Source: Carposina sasakii (lineage: Eukaryota; Arthropoda; Insecta; Lepidoptera; Carposinidae). Taken from it: DNA of 64,000 nt. The stretch lies in NCBI GenBank assembly GCA_014607495.2, contig CP053170.1:2108001-2172000 (forward strand). Direction: 5' to 3'. The notes beneath the pieces are model-generated. The model saw only the letters and a list, made by a program, of their open reading frames with translations, searched no databases and was not told where the DNA came from. A program made the translations under genes and the position numbers. Numbering within the stretch: the stretch's first letter is position 1; every line of letters starts with the position of its first letter. Below are positions 9,901 through 23,100 of this stretch, piece by piece.

Positions 9901-12900
9901 TTGGGAGCCACTGCTGTAGACCATACAACAAGACAATGTACTCACTTGCAGGTGTAGTTGTGTTTGTGTTTCGGTATACAGATCTGAGAACAAGTCTGCC
10001 AGTTACACGGACTCACTTCTGCAACAATATAACAACAACATACTATACATACAATTATTATACAATTGTATGTATAGTATGCTGGATGTACAGTATACAA
10101 TTTATCCGCATAAGAATAATAGAATGCCGTAGGTCCTGGGTTCGAATCCCGGTAGGTGCAAACATTGATATGATGAATATCGATGTTTGTTTCCGAGTCA
10201 TGGATGTTTCTATACTGTATCTATGTATTGATATACCGTTGCTTAGTACCCACGACACAAGACCTTAGGGATCTTAGTGTGGGACTAGGTCAAAAAAGAC
10301 TTACCAAGGTTATGCAATGGAACAAACTGGTGAATAAATGAAATGAAAAATGAAATGAAATTGGCCGTAAATGAATTAGGGTATAGAATTTAGTTTATCT
10401 TTGGGCACTGACCGGTACTGCACGTAGTATTCCCGGGCACACATCGCCCCTCCTCACACTCTGTCTCGTCAGACAGACAGAGCGAGTCGCGACGACTACC
10501 TGCGAAGGGGGGGGGTTATATCAGGGTATTTGTGTACTATAGTCGATAGATAGGACGCCAATCATCTTCCTGCCCTGTTTCCATTCAGTTGGGGATATGT
10601 ACCTATATATGTCTGTGCTAAGTGATTTATTTCACGTATGGATTTAAAATTAAAATGGTATAATATTGTCACTAAGCTATACCCAAGGAGATATTATTAA
10701 ATGGGTAGTCAGATATCACATAAGTCTTAAAAAGACCATATTGCGTTAATCTCATAATGTGAACATGGATATGAATCTTTTTTTAAACTATTATTTTGCA
10801 ACCAAAACTTAACTCACGGTAGGTATACGAGTACTACAGTAAAACCTGCAATGAAGACCTCGGTGTGCCATACGAGTATCTACCTATACGTAGTGTGTAT
10901 AGTACTCACACGTGTAGGCGCTCTCGTCTCCTCCATCAGAACAGTCGGCCAGTCCGTCACACAGCAGCGTCTCAGGGATGTTGGTGTCGTCCGAACATCT
11001 GCGGTCATGTGTTATTGTAGAACCAGTTTGTGTACAAGAAGGGGTAAGTTATATTGTGGACAGTGTAACAAGAGATGTGTTAAGCGAAATGTTAAGAATA
11101 CAGCTCACCATATTGAACCTATCCTCAAAAACTGTGGCACCAAAATGATGCGTATGCGTATTCACAATTTGGGTCCTTTGCTTGGGAGTATGCATGCGAA
11201 CTATTGTGTCTGTGGTATGGTGTTTGTTGCCGTGTAAATGTATTTGTTATTTATAAGTTTTGTTATGTATTTTATATGCTTTCTTTTCTATATTTGTATG
11301 ACCAAAATGGCGGAGCACAGAGAAGCTAATCTATTATTGTAATACCATTTTATACCTGTGTATCACAAATAAATCAATTTGAATTTGAATGCATACACAC
11401 GAAATACACAATTTTTTATAATCAGTGTCGTGATCATACCGGAACATATGCGCCGGAGTGGGCAGCGCGGCACACATGGCGGGCAGTTCGTCGGACGGGC
11501 AGTCGGGGCGCGCGTCGCAGCGCCACGCCGCCGCCTGCCTGCAGCCCGGGCCGTCCGCCCCCGTCGCCCCCGCGCCCCCCGCCGCCCCCCCGCACGCCGC
11601 CTCGTCCGCGCCGGACGCGCAGTCCACGATGCCATCGCACCACCACGCGCTACACGTAGATAGTTGTTAGATGCAAGTGTGTGTTTAATTAGTGCTGAAG
11701 CAGCAGGATGTCAAAATTAGTCAGAATGTCGAATTTTTTGGGAAATACTTATTTTTCCAGGATTAAAAAGTAGTCTGTGTCCTTTGTCAAGCTCTAGTTT
11801 AACCTACATATGTACAGAATTCATTGAAATCGGTTTAGTAGGTCTGGTGTGAAAGTCATTAACAGACAAACATTGTTCCATTCCCATTTATACTATTAGT
11901 AAGCATATATGTATCTATCAATGTAACAAATGTCAATGCGTATGCTAATCATTCATACATAGAGTAGTCACAACTACAGGATCATGAACGCACCTAGAGA
12001 CACGTTTAACATACTCGTACCTGGGCGCACAGAGCGGCTTGCCACAGCCCTCCTCGTCGCTGCCGTCCCCGCAGTCCGCCGCGCCCGAGCACCGCAGCGC
12101 GCCGCGGATGCACTCGCCGCTGTCACAGCTGTGCAGGGAAACCAGGGTGTTAACACCAGGTTACATCGTTTGGCATCGACGTCCATTATCAGACAATAGG
12201 TCTTCACAGAGCGAGCAATCTCGCGAGGCAAGCGAAGGAGAGCGATCGTTAAAGGTGCCTCGGTCGTTGACCACGCCCACTCTGGACGCTCGCGTATTTT
12301 GTTCCGAACCCCGCTCGAGCATTTAGGCTTATAGGCTCGCCCGCACTTATCAAGCAGCCTCCGTTTTACAAAACTAACACGAGTAATGTTATGTTAACTA
12401 CCGGGTCATACGAAATGTCAGTGTTTCTAATGCTGTTATCATTTGATGTATAGTTACATAACTGTTATGTACTAACATGAAAACTAATTAATTAGTAAAT
12501 TACAAAGTACATACTATATATTATTCAAAGTCTAAATAGAAATATAATTGTGATTAATTTCGCTTGTTTTACTCTAGTTATGTATAACAGTACTTACCGG
12601 AACTCAGACTCGGAACAGTTTCTGGGCGTGCAGTTAACTTCGTCACTTCCGTCACCGCAGTCTACCTCGAAATCACAGCGCCATCTGTATTCAACAATCA
12701 TTGCGTTTTTAAAATGCACAATTTCATACTTTACTTACTGTAATTTCCCTTCGTTACCCGTGTTACTCGCGGTTTTTTTTTTGTCGGTGTTACTATTGAT
12801 AACGTGGTCTCTAACTATGTGCCTCATAAAAAAGCTCAGGATCGCACAGCGAGCGATGGAGAGAGCTATGCTTGGGATCTCTCTGCGTGATCGAATCAGA

Positions 12901-14098
12901 AATGAGGAGATCCGCAGACGTACAAAGATCACCGATATAGCTGAATGGTCCAGCAAGCTGAAGTGGTAATGGGCATGGCACATAGCTCGAAGAACTGATG
13001 GCCGATGGAGTCGGAAAGTTCTAGAGTTACCACGTATCGGCAAGCGCAGCGTGGGAAGGCCACCCGCGAGGTGGACGGATGACCTGGCCAAGGTTGCGGG
13101 CGTCGGTTGGATGCAGGCTGCTTCCGACCGGTCGGAGTGGAGGTTGTTGGGGGAGACCTATGTCCAGTGGACTTCTCAGGGCTGTAAATGATGATGATGA
13201 TGATGACTACTGATAATCCTGGTTGAAACACGTGAGAAGTTTATTTACAATACTCTGATTTATCCTGGTAAACGGAGTTGCAGCGGCGGCGGGTTAACTA
13301 ATCCTGGTAATAGGAACTTTCGTGAGGTCACTCTCTCGTGCTCGAAGGTCGTTCATGCGACAGACACACTACTCGTACCTGCCGGGCACACAGCGACCGG
13401 TGCCGCAGCGGAAGTAGGTCGGCTCGCAGGCTCTCGCTGCTGCTGTCTCACAGTCCTGCTCATCCTCTCGTTCCGGACAGTCCGCCTGCACATATACAAT
13501 GTTTGCTTTACACTTACATACAAAATATAATAATACGACATACCTACTATTACTATTATGTAACATGTGTATAGATAGTAACAAAGGCGAAGCAAAGCAA
13601 TCGCGGGAAATTGTTAGTGTGTGAGTGCGCAGGACGAATTAAAGACGTGTAAGGACACACACTTACTTAATACACTCACAATTTTCACGACCGCTTAGAT
13701 ATAAATAATATTTTAGTGAGACCTTGTATTAGAAAAGGAATGAGATTGTACCATACGCCATTTTACAATATTGTCTTCATAAAAGGCTAGACAGCCTATG
13801 TTCTGGCCGCCGCGGGGCGTAACGGTCATCGTGTGGGAACCCCACCAGTCGCAAAACGGCAGCGTCGCGGGACGGTCGAGTGGCCTGAGATTCGTTGCGC
13901 AGAACGGAAGTTGCAAAACACAACGTTTACGGTACAGAGCAATTATCGGTAATTGCTAACTAGCTCGTGAGATTGAGTTCGGAACTCTTTTACTTACTGG
14001 ACATTAACGGCTTGATATCGGGAGTGATATACTATCTCGGATTGCAGTGGTTGAACGGAGAACTGGACGGAGTTTGGCGCGAGTGAACTCCACACTTA

Positions 14099-14146
<48 letters not shown>

Positions 14147-17100
14147 TTATTACCACACCTTGGTCCCTACATATAGCAAAACATTGAACAAGGGTAGGGC
14201 ACGGCTGCGTAAGGTAAGAAATAAACAAATCGTGACTGCACGATATCCCTAACAGCCTACCTCTGCGTCGCACAGCCAGGCGCGCGGCACGCAGCGACCG
14301 GAGCGGCACCGGAAGTGCCCGGGCGGGCAGGCACGGCGCGCGCACAGCTCTGGTCGCTCGTCGCTGGCGTCGCGGCAGTCGGCGTCACGGTCGCACACCC
14401 ACACGAGCGGCACGCACGTGCCGTCGCCGCATTGCAACTGCGGCGCAACATATTATAGTAAGTCAAGTGCACGAAATCTATGTAAATACGGGTCGTTGCT
14501 GTGCGTGTGTGTGTGTATGTGTGTGTGAGGCATACGTGTTGCGGCGGGCAGGTGGCGGGCGCACAGCCACGCTCGTCTTCGGCGCCGGCGCAGTCTCGTC
14601 GTCCGTCGCAGCGCAGGGCTCCGCTGATGCAGCGCGCCGACGCCCCGAGCGTCGCGTTGGCGGGACACTTGAACTGCGACGCCAGGCACGTGAACTGGGG
14701 AAGTAGATTAATTAAATGAGCACATAAATAAAATAAGGTACAAACCGCTGTCAAATATCATAGATTTTGTAACATTTTAAATTCGCAAACGTTGCTTGTG
14801 AGTCAATAGCGTTACGCAGCAGACAAAAGTTCATTCTTACGCCCTGTAATTGAATGAATTATCCGTCTCATACGCAGCGTCTCCTCTTGTCTGCCTTCAT
14901 TCTTCTCCCGCACAAAACATACCTGAATAGTCTTATGTCTGGCTGGTTATTACAATTTTTCTCCTTCGAGTACACTTTATCACGTGTTATCATTACCGTG
15001 TCGCAGTCGCGCTCGTCGCGGCCGTCTCGGCAGTGCGGCGTGGCGTCGCACAGCCGCTCGGGATGCACGCACGTGGCGCCGCCGTCACACTGCAGCTGTC
15101 CGGGCGCGCAGCGGAACGCGCCGCACGACGCCGGCTCGTCCGATCCGTCGCCGCAGTCGTCCTGCACATAAAACGATTAGAATCTGCTCTGTTACGTTTC
15201 GAAGGGGGGAGAGGGAGTTTGCGATGACCACTAAAATTCTACATGTAGTTTGAGCTTCTTCAATTAGGTCTCAAACTGCAAAAACATATTTGAAAAAACT
15301 ACATAAATCTCATAACCATCAGTTTTGAACGATTCGTCCCGCACCTGCGTGTCACATCGCCACCAGAAGGGCACGCACTTGAGCGTGTCGCGACACACGA
15401 AGTGCGACGCGCTGCAGTTGGGTGCGCAGGCGCCGCCGTCCGTCAGTGTGAAGTGCTCGGGGCAGGCACAGCGCGGCGCCGCCACGCCCTCCGCCGAGTC
15501 TAGTAGACATAGGCCTGAACAGTTCAGACGCTCGCATTCCGCTGTCAGCTCTGAGGGAAGAAAAGAAGAAGGGTTGGTGCGAGTTTTCACTTTGAACTAG
15601 ATAGCGTTTTATAAATGAAATTGTATTAGGCGTTACAATTCGGAAGTTCAAACCTTCATTTAATTAGTGGTTTACTAATTTCTATAATCCTGAGGATGCC
15701 ACGGTTGTTGGCGAAACATATGTAGATTATTAATCTAGTTTTTGATTTCGGAATAGTGCAATGTATTGTCTTGCATGCTAGGTGCTCGGGTCTGGTTTCT
15801 CGTGGCGATTGTAATTAGTGCAAGTGCCTGTTTTCGCAGTTATGAGTTATCAGATCCGAGGGTCAGTGGAGGGTGTAGGGCCCGGTGGTGGACATACCCA
15901 CAGTGTAGATAGCGTTTAATGTAAACTATTTGATTAATCACGCAGTTTTACTATCTTGTTTTAGCAGCAGCATCCAGTTGAAAAGTCTATTAAGCATGTC
16001 CTTAGTGAGTAGTTCTTTTATTATTTCTTCCCGTCGCTCGGCAGGGCAGCGCTGATAGGCCGGGAGGACAGAGCAAAATCTCTCGGTCACCAACCGGGTA
16101 CCTAACAATGTACCTAACAATTGCAAATAGTTTTCCCTTCGCGGCTTCGGCGTTAGTCGTCGAGACGGTGCAGCCAAGCTGTAAATTTTGGACGTATTTT
16201 TGAAGTACTGTTACTGTGCACTGACCGGGCATGGGCGGCTGGCGCAGCGGATGCAGCACACGCAGGTCCATGGGCTTGTGCACCGTGTGCAGCAGTGTGC
16301 GGCACTGCAGCGCGCCGCCGGAGCTCAGGGAACTGTTCGACTCCTGCGCCACCAGATACACAGGGTTTAACAAAAATCTATAAATGACGTTAACGGTGTA
16401 CGGAAAACTTGCACAAAGTTTATGAGACACTGTATTTTCTTCTATGCTGCTCTGGGAGTGAAAAAAAATGTATAATACTACAGCTGCTCCTCTTCCCGGG
16501 CATACTGTACAAGTCAGTAGAGGGACAAGAGAGTCTTGGTGTTTTGTAGGCGATGCGCTGACCACCTGTCACTACTAACCGAACTTGTACATCTCAACTA
16601 TACCCTCAAAATTGGTCAGAAGTGGCACTATGTAGTTCTATCGGCCCTTGGTGCTCTGCCTATACCGTAAGAGATAAGGGCGTGATTATATGAATGTATG
16701 TATTTCATTCTTTGTCAATATGTATTAATGATGAATAAATAAATAAATAGCCCACAATAGACAACCTATTCACAAAAATCGAGACTCGAAATCACTATTC
16801 TTCAAAATTAAACAAAAATGCTTCTATAAGCGTGGGCCTGTTATTGGCTTTGTGTGTCTATATATTTTAACAGCTGTTGGTCTTCCTGAAATTGTAAAAT
16901 ACGTAATTATTATGTAAATAAATTAGTCATACGTACCCGGTAGTGGGGGTCGGGCGACAGCCGGCATGACTCGACAGCCAGCGTCTCCCAGTCGCTCCAG
17001 TACACGCGGCCTGCCCACACCGCCAGCGCAAACACGTGGTGCAGCCGCAGCCACGGCATCGACTCTGTATACGTAAGGGGAGGGAAAACAATTCAATTCA

Positions 17101-20100
17101 AATGGCCACAATTGTGTCGGCCACAATGATTCCGCCAATGTCACGTAGAGAGGAAAAATCACGCAGATGATTTAAAAAAAAGATAATTTGACAATAAAAG
17201 AAAAAAAAATGTAACCGAAACCTTATTTTTGTATCATATTGTACCCACAACAAAAAAGAAACACCACACTTATTGTACATACAGACGTGCACAAAACAGG
17301 TAAACACGGGAAGACATTTAATAGAATGAACCTAATTAGTCCTACTATTAGTATGTACCTTGCTCATTCAGCCATTTATGTCGCACGTTTAAGTGTGATG
17401 GTCAGAATCGTCCATACTGTTTAAAAATGACATTTGCCAACAAAATGTACTTTACAAATGAGCATATAAACCAAAAATTACAATACGATATAGTTAATTT
17501 ACTTTAAGCATTTAAAGACCAATGGAAAATACATAACCATAAATATCAACGACGTACTCGTATATAAAAACCAGTGTTTCTAAAAGCAGTTAAACAAATC
17601 AATGACGTATTTAAAGGACAGTGTTTGAAATCGCGTATTACCCACCCCTAGAGAACAGTATCTGCAAGTTGCTGCCATCAAAGTCCACCACCGCGATATA
17701 GTCCTCCCGGGCGTCTGCGAAGTACAGTCTCTGCACCGCGAGACACACTGTGAGCGCGTTCGGCCAGCCGAGCCGCGCGGTCAGCAGGCGGCGCCGCGCG
17801 CTGCCGGCCATGCTGGCGCGTCCGATGTGCGGGGCCACGCCCCAGTCCGACCAGAACAGCAGGCTGCCGGGACAGGGACATTACAAACACCAACAACATT
17901 CATCTACTTATTTTTAACTATTAAAATACTTCGTCTAAATTCTCCGCCTGGATTGCAGAAAAAAAAAGAAAAAGTCGAAATTATCTGGGATAAAAAGTAA
18001 CCTTTGTGTTAATCCAGAGTGTCAGCTAACTCCATAGTAAATTGTATTAAAATCGCTCCAGGCGTTTTTACGTGAAAGAGTAACAAACATCCAGTAATTC
18101 ATCCATACTTACAAACTTTCGCGTTTATAATATTAGTAAGAGTAAGACGCAGGGCTCCCAGGAGACTATATACAGGGTGATTTTTGGTCGTCAACGTTCC
18201 CGAAAACTACAGAATCTCCTCATCATCACGATCATTTTTCTCCATGGAAGCATACCTGGGAAGTGTCTGCTTTCCAAAATATTAGGGTCCAAAGTTGAGT
18301 AAATAGACTGCGTTTTTCTGCATAAATGCACATAAACGCGCGTAGCAGGATTTTTTCACGAAAAATAATTTATATCTGTCTATAAAAAAACTAACATAAA
18401 CACTAGACACTATAAATTTCGCACGATCAAGGAATTTAAAATTTTTTTTTCAAAAAAAAAAAAAATTCCCAGCATTTTTTTTGGCATAAACTTACTTTAT
18501 TTCATGTATAGAATACGTACCCTTCGTTAAAGGTGGCCACAAAAAAACATCCTGTATTTGCGCCGTTTGGCGTCGAGACACTGAGACCGTAGAGACCAAG
18601 CACTCAGTTCAGCCCGGCTATTAGTTTAGAAACTTACCCTTTAGCCGGATGCAAGGCGAGCGCCCGGGGCTCCGTGAGGTCACCCCGGATCACCACCTTG
18701 CGGTGACTGCCGTCTAATCGGGACACCTGCAATATGACAAAGACATTATGATTATTCTAATTTAAACGTATACAAAAGGAAACGTGATAATCGCAAAGAT
18801 GATGTTTACTAACGACTGGCCGTCTCAACTATACGCATCGAAAAATGTCGCCTTCAAGTTAACCATCTATATCGATCTACCCGCAAAACAACGCCATCTG
18901 TAATTTCACTCAGGTACTACATCAACGTTCTCTAAAATTTTATGACGCAAACGGATACTACGAAAACTAAATGGCGATTTTAAAAGCGAATGTAATACAT
19001 AGCTACATGTTTTATAACATAGATTTTAAAGTTCTCTATAAGTCACAATTTTACTTAGCCCTATTTAAACCAACGCCTACATAATAGTATTCTTCTTCTT
19101 ACGGTCAGTTAGTATCAATTTAAAAAATTGAAATGATACGAGTGGGTTCTTATTCCGTGCACGTCGAAGGAGCCGACGAAGGAATTCAGGGATGTTCTCT
19201 CAAGCAACACCCTAGCAACTTATTACTCATACTTTACATGATGGCCTCGCTAAACATGGCTGCAGCGTCTCCTTCATATTCCTGCAGTTCTGGCCACCTC
19301 ATTTGGGAACGCCGTCCTTGCTAACACATTGCTTTATTACACATTGTGCTTTTCTCGAATATGTATACAGTACAGAGTGCATGCTGTCCAGCTGTGTGCG
19401 AGTGAGAGAGACATACCTCGATGGTATCGGTGCCCTTGTCGCACCAGTACAGGTTGCCGGCGACCCAGTCCACCGCCAGGCCGTCTGGGTTCTGTAGGGT
19501 GGCGCTGTGCAGTAGCTGCAATAAAAAGAACATCTGATGTCGCATTCTTAAGCTGAACAGTGCACTCTTATCCCAATCTAGTTGCTGAAATCGGACATTT
19601 TTAAGAAAGTCAGGTACAAGGGTACCCTAAACCGATAAGTGTGCATATGAAAGTAGATGACATGAAAGGGTGTGTCAGGACCGTAGCAAATGGAGATCAG
19701 TGACATCTACCTACCCCCCAGGCAAAAAGGTTTTGTATTCGAATTTGAATAAAAACTAAATTCTAGACACAACAACGAATCTAATGGGAAATCAGAGTTA
19801 TTCTAAACAGATTTATCTATAGCGCCTCTACGACGTCGAAAGCATATTTGTACCTTTATAACACGCTGTATTACTCTAAAACCCATACAAAATGAGTAGC
19901 TATTTTGTAATACGGCGTGCTATACAATATGCCGTCAACGTACTGCCTATACAGGATGTGACATAAGGGGTATGTAAATCAAAAAGTTACGAAAACCCCT
20001 TGCACAAGTATATAACTCTGTATTGAACTATTCCATACCTGATAGTGGTCATGTTTCGGGACAGCCCCGAGGGGCGGGGTCCCCCCCGCGCCCCCCAGCC

Positions 20101-23100
20101 CCCCGGACGTCACGTTACACACACGCTTTATCGAGCTGCCGAGGCGAGTCACGTCGCTCCAGTATAGGCAGCCGGTGCTGGGGGGGGGAGATAGTTTTAA
20201 TATTAAAATAGCTATACCCGAGGCGGGTTGGCATTAGGCAGGCAGCCGGCCGTAAAACAAATGCCAAATCGACCGCATAAACAATAAGGTCTTGTGTCGT
20301 GGGTATTGGATAGTTAGATGGATGGATGGATGGGCTAAGGACAGACGGTACCTGTAGTGCACGTCGAGCGCCACCGCGTTGGTGAGGTTATGCACCAGCA
20401 GCGTCGCGGGACCCGGGCCTGTGGGCGTCTGTCGGATGTAGTAGCGGTTTGTCAGCACAAGCGATGCACGAACCGCTGTAAACCACACCATCGGGGTTAT
20501 TACAGAACCAAGTCTAAAGGCGTTGAATTGAACAGAGAAAATCAGTCGGCGATTAATGTATAAAAAATGACATTGACAACAAAATGTAGTCATACATATA
20601 GTAGCTGGCGCCCTCGCCCAAGGGAGCTGTTTGATGAAACACACTTCACTATAATATTCTCTGTGAATGATGTAGCACACCTATAATTGGCACATACATC
20701 ACATTTTTAGTTGTAAGTGTAATTATTGTTGCTCTTAATGTATGTTCTGTAAGTGTGTCTAAATAAATAAATGTATGGAATAATTGTCTAATTGCAAAGA
20801 AAATAGATTCTTACTATAGAATAGTTTTTATTTGAGAATTACACATACACGGACTATACTATGTTATGTACTTTTAAAGCAAATTAATAAATGTTTACTG
20901 TACAAAATATTTTGTAACCCACATTCTAACTTTAGAAGCACACATAAATACAAAGAATACGTCGTAAAAACAAAAGAGAATTTACAGTCAAGGAAAATTG
21001 TACTATTGTTTGTGTGACATTCAAATAATTTACAACAAAATAATGTCTTATTTAATTAATAGATTTTCAATGTCTAAAAGTACATTTTAGAAAACACAAG
21101 CTAACTTACATGATATAGGCTCGCAGTTGACTTTGTCTGCCATCAGTCGGTATCCTTCGCTGCAGGAACACTCGAAACTACCGACTGTGTTCCTGAAGTA
21201 ATAAAAATATACCTATACATTAATACGAGTATCACACTCGCTGAAGTCAAGGAACCACGCTATCTAAGATACATAAGACACGGCAACAGTTTTGATTCCA
21301 CGACATACACATCATGTTCATTTTCCCGACACTCCACGACGTAGGACCGTGCTACAAATGTCGTTCGTGTGCGACTACGCGACACATCTCATACTGGATT
21401 GGGCCGCACTCTAACAGTTTACCCCGCCCCCCCCGCGCACCGACACGAGCCGGCGCAGGGCCGCGCGGCGCACTCGTCCCGCTCGAGGCAGGCCGCCCCC
21501 CCCCGCCCCCCTGCGCCGCACTCCCCGCACTCACCGACACGAGCCGGCACAGGGCCGCGCGGCGCACTCGTCCCGCTCGAGGCAGGCCGCCCCCCCCCGC
21601 CCCCCTGCGCCGCACTCCCCGCACTCACCGACACGAGCCGGCACAGGGCCGCGCGGCGCACTCGTCCCGCTCGAGGCAGGCCGCCCCCCCCGCCCCCCTG
21701 CGCCGCACTCCCCGCACTCACCGACACGAGCCGGCACAGGGCCGCGCGGCGCACTCGTCCCGCTCGAGGCAGGCCGCCCCCCCCCCGCCCCCCTGCGCCG
21801 CACTCCCCGCACTCACCGACACGAGCCGGCACAGGGCCGCGCGGCGCACTCGTCCCGCTCGAGGCAGGCCGCCCCCCCCGCCCCCCTGCGCCGCACTCCC
21901 CGCACTCACCGACACGAGCCGGCGCAGGGCCGCGCGGCGCACTCGTCCCGCTCGAGGCAGGCCGCCCCCCCCGCCCCCCTGCGCCGCACTCCCCGCACTC
22001 ACCGACACGAGCCGGCACAGGGCCGCGCGGCGCACTCGTCCCGCTCGAGGCAGGCCGCCCCCCCCGCCCCCCTGCGCCGCACTCCCCGCACTCACCGACA
22101 CGAGCCGGCACAGGGCCGCGCGGCGCACTCGTCCCGCTCGAGGCAGGCCGCCCCGCGCGCGCTCCATCCCGGGCGGCACCAGCACGCTCGCCCCACCACC
22201 AGGTCTGTGCAGTTGTGCTGACAGCCGCCATTGTGTACCGCGCATTCGTTCACATCTGACGCACACAGATTAAAGACATAAACATCATCAGAAGAATAAA
22301 GGAACATGTACAGCAGTTCGAGCAAGAGAAAAGGCAAAGAACACACAAAAAGCATTTGGAACACTAACTGCAATGCCACTCGTCGCTGTAGTCGCCGCAG
22401 TCGTCGTTGCCGTCGCACAGCGCAGCGCGCGGCACGCAGGCGCCGGCGGCACAGCGCCCCGCCCCCGCCACGCCCCGCCCCGCCTCGCGCCCCGCCCCGC
22501 ACGCCGCCGGCCCGCAGCGCCAGTCCGCGCCGCATGACTTCACAGAAGGCACACCCACGCCAGAGGTGTCGAACGATGTCGACCATGATGCTAGGGGGAA
22601 AAGGTTTTTTCTTCACTAGTTTAGATAGATTTTTGAATAGGAGAGATATTATTCAGTTGTGAACGAATGAATAAACTTAATTGCTGATTTCGTCTAAAAT
22701 TAGATCAAGAGTCCTAAAACAAGGACATGGCTACTTATAACCCGGGAAAATATTTTTATCCCGAATAATTTCGACATTTTGTGTTTTCTATAGTCCACTA
22801 ATAATTGTCAAATAATCTACAGCCGTGTCTACTCACAGCACAGCTCCGGCGCCTCGTCCGTGCCGGCGCCGCCCCCCCCTCCGTCCTCACAGTCGTCCAC
22901 ACCGTCGCACACGCGCTCTGCGCGCACGCAGCGCCCGCGACAGTACACCGCGTGCGGCAGCGCCGCGCACAGCGGGTGCGGTGCGGGGGCGGCGGGGGGC
23001 GGGGCGGGGGGCGCGGGCGAGCACAGCGGGGGCTCGTCCGAGCCGTCCGCGCAGTCCAGGTCGCCGTCGCAGTAGAGAGACTGAGGGGACATTGACAAAA

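Noticed and set aside
10850..11237. Plus-strand 128-codon frame
   Set aside because: It overlaps LRP1 exon 78 in antisense and a decayed MITE fragment (11067-11145). The codons show no domain pattern.
21314..22273. Long plus-strand open frames rich in Pro/Arg/Ala over the 93-bp array
   Set aside because: They are antisense readings of a GC-rich tandem array. No start context, domain or conservation is seen, and the minus strand carries the LRP1 EGF exon.
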